Origin: Phycisphaerales bacterium UBA6054
Lineage (GTDB): Bacteria; Planctomycetota; Phycisphaerae; Phycisphaerales; UBA1924
Direction: 5' to 3'
DNA: 10,354 nt
NCBI GenBank assembly: GCA_002429045.1
Contig: DIYM01000069.1
Span: 16,297 to 26,650 of the forward strand
A model generated the notes under the pieces. That model worked only from the letters and a program-made list of their open reading frames with translations. It made no database searches and was not told the DNA's origin. Shown in pieces: positions 6,293 through 10,354 of the stretch; position 1 is the first letter of the stretch, and the number at the start of each line of letters is the position of its first letter. The translations under genes and the position numbers were made by a program.

Positions 6293-6338
6293 GCGCAGGC
6301 GGTGCGCGTCTGCGCAGGATTGCTACGTCCGGTGCGCA
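6293..6338. promoter_or_regulatory. cluster of GCGC boxes in a divergent control region
   Basis: The 149 bases between divergent starts at 6279 and 6429 contain four related boxes: GCGCAGG (6293-6299), GGTGCGC (6301-6307), GCGCAGG (6312-6318) and GGTGCGC (6331-6337). Two of them form the perfect palindrome TGCGCA (6311-6316 and 6333-6338), 22 bases apart, about two helical turns. This spacing suits a dimeric regulator bound on one DNA face. A TTGCTA at 6320-6325 between them could be a forward -35 box, but I see no good -10 partner. Confidence 0.35.
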
Positions 6339-6428
6339 TTACACGCTAGCCGTGCCGGCGTTGTGCTCCCGATGTCTTGGCTCGTCGGCAGGGACGCCGA
6401 CAACGCCAGCCGCGAAGGGAATGCACGG

Positions 6429-6716
6429 ATGACCGATCTGTTCTCGATCCCACACACACCCCGCCCGTCGAAGCCAGAGCCCGGGGTCGCGTTGCCCAAG
6501 GCTCCGCGCCTGTACCTCTCGCGCGAGCAAGTGGTCGATCGCATCCTGAAGATCAACCGGTCGGCGACGGCGGACTACCTGAGCCAGTTCGCCGAGCCGC
6601 AGCTCAACAACTACCTGGATCATCTCGTCAACGCGCAAACCCCCCGGGGGCGGGGCGCCCGCTGGGACCGCCCGGGGGATGCCCCGGCGATCATGACCCG
6701 CCGACGCGCCTCCTGA
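6429..6716 (+). CDS. small hypothetical protein with helical core and basic tail
   Basis: I do not recognise this 95-residue protein by name. The start is supported by AAGGGA (6415-6420) 8 bases before the ATG. An extended Pro-rich N-terminus (residues 1-27) is followed by a well-formed helical core, RLYLSREQVVDRILKINRSA (27-46) and TADYLSQFAEPQLNNYLDHL (47-66). The tail (72-95) is Arg/Gly/Pro rich, encoded by very GC-rich DNA that can itself fold. The core looks like a small all-helical domain with regularly spaced hydrophobic residues, and it lacks signal peptide, membrane segment and catalytic motif. The gene is divergent from the possible TIM-barrel gene and lies 170 bases before nuoC on the same strand. 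The two could share a transcript, though a hairpin system lies between them. The much longer open frame running into this one from upstream is not real coding sequence. Confidence 0.65.
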   Translation: MTDLFSIPHTPRPSKPEPGVALPKAPRLYLSREQVVDRILKINRSATADYLSQFAEPQLNNYLDHLVNAQTPRGRGARWDRPGDAPAIMTRRRAS

Positions 6717-6742
6717 AAACGCTCCCGAGACCGAACTCAACC

Positions 6743-6784
6743 CCCGGCTTTGCCGGGCGGGTCTGTGGTGGGGCCCGCCCGGCA
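6743..6784 (+). promoter_or_regulatory. two mutually exclusive hairpins upstream of nuoC
   Basis: Hairpin A pairs CCCGGC (6743-6748) with GCCGGG (6752-6757) around a TTT loop. Hairpin B pairs TGCCGGGCGGG (6751-6761) with CCCGCCCGGCA (6774-6784), 11 perfect base pairs with a 12-base loop. The segment 6752-6757 is used by both, so only one can form at a time. This switch-like arrangement sits between the small helical gene and nuoC. No T tract follows hairpin B, so classical attenuation is not evident. B may be a terminator, a processing site or a dispersed palindrome. Confidence 0.45.
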
Positions 6785-6838
6785 TCGTCGTGCGCGGGTG
6801 CGATCGGGGCGTCGGCGGTCCCGGCGCATCCGACTCCC

Positions 6839-6844
6839 TATCAT
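6839..6844 (+). promoter_or_regulatory. possible -10 element before nuoC
   Basis: TATCAT differs from TATAAT at one base and lies 42 bases before the nuoC start, in an otherwise GC-rich gap. No good -35 box is found at the right distance, so it is a weak candidate. If real, nuoC is transcribed independently of the small gene upstream. Confidence 0.3.
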
Positions 6845-6886
6845 CTTGGTGTACCCGGGAGCACACGACGCACTGCTGGAGACGCG

Positions 6887-7450
6887 ATGTCCGCCGCACC
6901 AACCCTCGACCACCGCATGTTTAAGGCCCTCAAAGCCGCGTTCCCAGGCGAGAGGTTCCGGGGCACCGAGTTCCGCGGGCAGGGCACGCTGATCGTCGAG
7001 CCCGCAGCCCTGCACAAGGTCCTCAAGCACTGCTATGAGCACGAGGGCTACGACTTTCTCTCGGACATCACCGCGGTCGACTACCTGGGATACCCGGCCA
7101 AGATGCCCGGGCGTTTCGGGGTCGTCTGGAACATCTGCAACACCACCACCGAGGACCCCGATGGCGACCGGTTCCTCGTCAAGGTCTTCCTGGATCCATC
7201 GATCCCCACCGACGGCATCGAGCCCGATCCGGCCCTGCACGTCGACTCGGTGTGCGACATCTGGGGCGGCGCCGAGTGGATGGAGCGTGAGGTGTTCGAC
7301 ATGTTCGGCATCCGGTTCGACAACCACCCCGACCTGCGCCGCATCCTGACCTGGGAGGACTACCCGGCGCACCCGCTGCGCAAGGACTACCCGGTCCGGG
7401 GGCGGGGCGAGCGGGAGGATTACCGCATCGTGGACCGCACGAGTTCTTGA
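6887..7450 (+). CDS. nuoC: NADH-quinone oxidoreductase subunit C (30-kDa subunit)
   Basis: NuoC is a peripheral subunit of respiratory complex I. With NuoD it forms part of the connecting module near the quinone site on the cytoplasmic face of the inner membrane. The 187-residue product carries the family signature ERE-xx-D-MF ... H-xxx-R-RIL at residues 133-154 (EREVFDMFGIRFDNHPDLRR). It is followed by the typical LTWEDYPAHPLRKDYPV (154-170). Upstream are the conserved strand FLSDITAVDYLGYP (57-70) and RFLVKVFLDP (95-104). Length fits a stand-alone subunit and not a NuoCD fusion. The start ATG has GGAG (6878-6881) 5 bases upstream. Neither nuoB upstream nor nuoD downstream is present: an unknown small gene and a secreted protein gene flank it, so nuoC is detached from the usual nuo cluster. 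Confidence 0.93.
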   Translation: MSAAPTLDHRMFKALKAAFPGERFRGTEFRGQGTLIVEPAALHKVLKHCYEHEGYDFLSDITAVDYLGYPAKMPGRFGVVWNICNTTTEDPDGDRFLVKVFLDPSIPTDGIEPDPALHVDSVCDIWGGAEWMEREVFDMFGIRFDNHPDLRRILTWEDYPAHPLRKDYPVRGRGEREDYRIVDRTSS

Positions 7451-7464
7451 TCGCCCGATCCGGA

Positions 7465-7529
7465 CCCAGGCGTGCCCAGGCGTGCCCACGCGGGCCCGAG
7501 AATCCCGCGAATCCGCCCCGCGAATCCGC
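7465..7529. repeat. two adjacent short tandem repeats after nuoC
   Basis: A 10-base unit CCCAGGCGTG occurs twice in tandem (7465-7474, 7475-7484), followed by a decayed third copy starting CCCACGCG. Ten bases later a 13-base unit CCCGCGAATCCGC occurs twice in perfect tandem (7504-7516, 7517-7529), followed by a partial CGATCCGC. Both lie in the 170-base spacer between nuoC and the PEP-CTERM-like gene. Exact copies suggest recent slippage. No hairpin or T tract marks a terminator here. Confidence 0.7.
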
Positions 7530-7620
7530 CGATCCGCTTGCCGACGGCGCGATCCGGCGCACCCTAGACGTGTTCCGACCCGTCGCCCCCAGCGTCGGGC
7601 GGCTGCATACGGGGGAACGG

Positions 7621-8289
7621 ATGGGACACAACTGCTGGATCGGGCGGCCGCGTGGGGTTCGAGGAGGCTTGGTATCGGTCTGCGTGGCGCTGCTGTTCGG
7701 AGCCGCAGCCGCGGCTGATGCGGAGCCGATCCGACTGATCCACCGCGGCATCGCCGCCGGTTCGATCATCGGCAACGCCCCCTTCTCGCCGCGCGTGACC
7801 TTCGGGCCCTCGGCGTTCACCATCGACGCGGTCGCGGACACAGACGACCGCGCCGATCTTCGCCAGTTCCCGTCCTCGGATCCGTACGGCATCGAGTTGG
7901 TCCACGCGTCGGTGATCCTGACGATCGACGCCGTCGGTTCGTTCGACGTCCTTGTTCCCACTCGCACCTATCTCGTGCACGGTGAGGGCGACGCGCGCGT
8001 CGGCTTCGGCATGGCCGGCCCGATCGCGCCCCCGGACCTGTTCAACGGCCCGATGATCGAGGCGCTCGCCGGCTGGGACATGACGACCTCGATCGCCATC
8101 TCGGCGGGGGGCGGCGCGCAGGTGTTCCAGTGGGACGCCGCCGAGTTCATGACCGACGGCGGGCGCCTGCAGTTCGACTTCGTGCCCTCCGCGGCATGGG
8201 ACTTCGAGGCGATCGTGGTCCCCGCGCCGGGATCATCGCTGATCGCGCTCGCGGGCGTGTCCTTGGCCTGGTCACGCCGACGGCGCTAG
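7621..8289 (+). CDS. secreted protein with PEP-CTERM-like sorting tail
   Basis: A 222-residue exported protein. Residues 1-34 form a long signal peptide with a basic start, a hydrophobic core (LVSVCVALLFGAAAAA, 17-32) and a probable cut after ADA. The mature part is mostly predicted beta strands, with acidic patches and no recognisable enzyme motif. The end has the three-part sorting signal: PAPG (201-204), a hydrophobic segment (SSLIALAGVSLAW, 205-217) and four arginines (219-222). This is the PEP-CTERM type with Ala in place of Glu, a form common in Phycisphaerae. Such proteins are thought to be processed by an exosortase and released or anchored at the surface. No exosortase is in the window. 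The ATG at 7621 is preceded by GGGGGAA (7611-7617) and begins directly at the signal peptide; the frame extends back into nuoC but lacks sense there. It converges on the LptA-like gene with only 6 bases between stop codons. Confidence 0.75.
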   Translation: MGHNCWIGRPRGVRGGLVSVCVALLFGAAAAADAEPIRLIHRGIAAGSIIGNAPFSPRVTFGPSAFTIDAVADTDDRADLRQFPSSDPYGIELVHASVILTIDAVGSFDVLVPTRTYLVHGEGDARVGFGMAGPIAPPDLFNGPMIEALAGWDMTTSIAISAGGGAQVFQWDAAEFMTDGGRLQFDFVPSAAWDFEAIVVPAPGSSLIALAGVSLAWSRRRR

Positions 8290-8295
8290 AAGCGG

Positions 8296-10354
8296 TCACT
8301 CGCTCGGAAGGACCACCGGGCTGGGTCTGTTGATCTCGATCTGGTCGCTGCGCAGATCCCAGTTGATGGACCTCGCGCTGACCGGCACCGCCCGCCCGGG
8401 TTCGGTGAGGGTGACGAGGCGGCCCGGGAGCGCGGACGCGTCGAGCATCTCTCGGGCGGCATCGAACCGGGCGCCGTCGGCTTCGAGGCGTTTGCCCCCC
8501 GAAACGAACACCACGTTGCCCCGCGCATCGGCGCTGTCGAGGGAGACGGCGCGGGACAGTTCCTGGCCGTCCGGCTCGGTGAACCGGGCGGTGAGGGTGT
8601 CGCAGAGGAGGTCCGAGAGCATCGCGCCGCCGCCCTCCGCGTCTGCCCGCCCGACCGACTTGTGGCGCACGGAGACCGTGTCCGCCATGGTACCAATGCC
8701 CGCGGCGCGGTCGAGCCTGAGCGAGCCCTCCCACGTGAAGCGGGTCAGGCCCGGGCCGATCGCCGCGTCGGCATCGGCGGGGCTGTCTGCGGGTGCCTCC
8801 GCGCGACGATCGAGCACGAGCAAGGTGCCCGCGCCCGGCACGCGCAGCTCGGAAGCGGCCGCGTCGGCGACGATCTGATCCCCCTCGATGTAGAGCAGGC
8901 CCTCGGCGAACTCGGGGTTGCCCGGGTCGTAGCGTTGGGTCTCGGCGCTGGCGGGGCGGTACTCGTTCGAACGGGTGCCTCCGAACGCGCGGGCGATCTT
9001 GACCTCACGGCGCGATGGGCGGTCCCGCCCGAGCCGGCTCTGCGAGAGCCGCGGGGTCATCTCGATCTCGACCCGTTCGGCGTCCAGCCTGTCGCGAGAG
9101 AACGCGTCTCGTGTGGCGGTCAGAGACACCGACCCTTTGCACCCCAGACGACCGAGCGCGTCGTCGAACCGCATCGAGCGCTGCCAAGTCGCCAGCACCA
9201 GCCCGGTGTCCGCGCCGCCCGCGTCGCGGAGCGTGTGGGTGAACCGCCCGGGCCCCTCGACATCCATCCGCCGGTTTGCGCCGTCGAGACGGATGTCCAT
9301 GCCTTCGATCGTCGAATCACCCTGCGCGATCCGCGATCCGGCGCCGGTGATCCGGATCCGCTCGCTGGGGCCTTCCAGCCGCATCGCCCCTCCCGACGCA
9401 CGCGTGTCGTTCTCGCCCGAATAGACGATCGAGCCGCTCGCGTCCGCACCGCGAACGAACAAGGCACCCGTTTCGTCCTGGTCGAGCGTCGCGAGCGTCC
9501 GGTCGGCGGACAGCGTGGACCCGTCGGCTCGGGCGACCGCTCGGCGCTCGCGATCGCCGATCGCCTCGACACGGACGGGGCGGAGTCGGTCCGCGTCGCC
9601 CGTGAAATCGATCCTGACCGTCGCCCCGGCGAGCGACCGGGGGCGCCCGAGTTCGTCGGGGTTGGCCGTCAGCGAGCCGCGTGTGATGGTGGCCCGGCGC
9701 AGCGCGGTCTTCCCGTCGCTCCCCACGGCGAACCGCGTCTCGAGCCGGTCGCTCTCGATGACGCCCTGCTCCTGCTCGGCGATCACCCCGCCCTCGAACG
9801 AAGCGTTGGTGAGCCGGTCGGTCAGATCCCCGCCGGAGTCGACCGCGAGACGGAGCTCTCCGGACTCCTGCCATGCAAGCGAGGCCCCGGTCTCGGTCTC
9901 GGCGATGCCCGTTCCGGCGAACGCGATCAGCCCCGCCCGCAGGTCGGCATCGACACGATCGAACGACGCGGTGCCGGCGCCGGCGACGGCGGTGCTCACC
10001 GGTTGCTCGCCCCGCACCGCGGACAGCACGCCCCGCGTCGCGGCGTACCGGACGGTCCCCGCTTCGCCCGACACGCCCCGGGCGTCGTCGCCGAAACGCA
10101 CGACCGAACCCTCGTCCGAGTGCAACGCGATCGCCGCGTCGTCGTTCGCCAACTCTGCGGGTGTCGCGTCGTCATCGAGCGGTCTGATCGACATGGGCCC
10201 TTGCCAGGTGAGCAGCAGGGCCCCGCCCGGTCCCTGCGGGGCCTCAGATACGGGCCGATCGGTCGGCATCGGTGCCTTCGGCGTCCCGCCCGGTGACCCC
10301 GCGCCCGGCTCGCTGGGCGGGGCATCGGCGGGCTCACCCGCAGCCGGGCGGGCC
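8296..10354 (-). CDS. repeat-built LptA/OstA-like periplasmic protein, beginning missing
   Basis: The last 657 codons run from an ATG at 10269, but the frame stays open to the right edge through a Pro/Ala/Gly-rich linker, so the true start is probably outside the window. The protein lacks a visible signal peptide for the same reason. It is beta-rich with short polar strands, as in LptA/LptC/OstA proteins that carry lipopolysaccharide across the periplasm. A motif recurs (residues counted from that ATG): LLTWQGPMSIRP (19-30), LAWQESGELRLA (131-142), LATWQRSMRFDD (359-370), RFTWEGSLRLDR (510-521) and a weaker INWDLRSDQIEI (635-646). Twice it follows a VEGPGRF or VPGAGTL strand by 15-30 residues. 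The end (SADARGNVVFVSGGKRLEAD, 579-598) has the OstA style of a GNV strand plus an L-x-A-D strand. LptA is normally under 200 residues, so this is a much enlarged relative. It could instead be another beta-jellyroll bridge or a large LptC-like protein. No LptB, LptF or LptG neighbours are visible. Confidence 0.65.
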   Translation of the reverse strand, partial: ARPAAGEPADAPPSEPGAGSPGGTPKAPMPTDRPVSEAPQGPGGALLLTWQGPMSIRPLDDDATPAELANDDAAIALHSDEGSVVRFGDDARGVSGEAGTVRYAATRGVLSAVRGEQPVSTAVAGAGTASFDRVDADLRAGLIAFAGTGIAETETGASLAWQESGELRLAVDSGGDLTDRLTNASFEGGVIAEQEQGVIESDRLETRFAVGSDGKTALRRATITRGSLTANPDELGRPRSLAGATVRIDFTGDADRLRPVRVEAIGDRERRAVARADGSTLSADRTLATLDQDETGALFVRGADASGSIVYSGENDTRASGGAMRLEGPSERIRITGAGSRIAQGDSTIEGMDIRLDGANRRMDVEGPGRFTHTLRDAGGADTGLVLATWQRSMRFDDALGRLGCKGSVSLTATRDAFSRDRLDAERVEIEMTPRLSQSRLGRDRPSRREVKIARAFGGTRSNEYRPASAETQRYDPGNPEFAEGLLYIEGDQIVADAAASELRVPGAGTLLVLDRRAEAPADSPADADAAIGPGLTRFTWEGSLRLDRAAGIGTMADTVSVRHKSVGRADAEGGGAMLSDLLCDTLTARFTEPDGQELSRAVSLDSADARGNVVFVSGGKRLEADGARFDAAREMLDASALPGRLVTLTEPGRAVPVSARSINWDLRSDQIEINRPSPVVLPSE

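Noticed and set aside
6331..6358. A dif-like Xer arm: GGTGCGCATTA matches the E. coli dif left arm at 10 of 11 bases
   Set aside because: The right arm after the 6-base centre shows no match to TTATGTTAAAT, and the sequence is part of a local GCGC box series, so the match is probably chance.
8662..10296. A 544-codon forward open frame opposite the LptA-like gene
   Set aside because: Long antisense frames are expected in GC-rich coding DNA. Its translation is Arg/Gly/Val rich without motifs, while the reverse frame has repeated motifs and a continuous beta-rich pattern.

Overview
The window is a GC-rich, gene-dense bacterial chromosomal segment. Three things point to the Planctomycetota, most likely a Phycisphaerae-type organism: a secreted protein ends in a Pro-Ala-Pro-Gly / hydrophobic / Arg-Arg-Arg-Arg sorting tail (the PEP-CTERM variant common there), several genes are lipoproteins or other envelope proteins, and genes that normally sit in large clusters, such as nuoC, are scattered among unrelated genes. 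This assignment is inferred from protein style, not from a marker gene.

Layout. Positions 68-1393 hold two forward genes: folK (folate biosynthesis) and, after a gap with a good sigma-70-like promoter, a SAM-dependent methyltransferase of unknown substrate. Positions 1471-6279 are five reverse genes. In order of transcription they are a possible degenerate TIM-barrel protein (6279-5686), a TolB-like beta-propeller lipoprotein with a long disordered linker (5416-3776), a lipoprotein that may have the CsgG/LpoB fold (3661-2864), a small unknown protein (2817-2557) and a XerC/XerD-family tyrosine recombinase (2493-1471). The last three are closely spaced and look like one operon. A divergent control region (6280-6428) full of GCGC boxes precedes a forward run: a 95-residue unknown protein, nuoC (respiratory complex I) and a secreted PEP-CTERM-like protein ending at 8289. 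From 8296 to the right edge a long reverse gene encodes a repeat-built LptA/OstA-like periplasmic protein. Its reading frame is still open at the edge, so its beginning is missing.

How the genes fit together. Most of the reverse genes and the last gene act at or outside the inner membrane (two lipoproteins, one sorted exoprotein, one OstA-like protein). The folate, respiratory and recombinase genes are housekeeping. I see no phage, transposon, CRISPR, toxin-antitoxin or secondary-metabolite cluster, and no RNA gene. The strongest structural oddities are a mutually exclusive hairpin pair upstream of nuoC, an acidic/Ser-Thr-rich insertion in the recombinase, the repeated module of the LptA-like protein, two adjacent tandem repeats after nuoC, and a 6-base gap between convergent genes. 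I found nothing that clearly amounts to a new multi-gene system.
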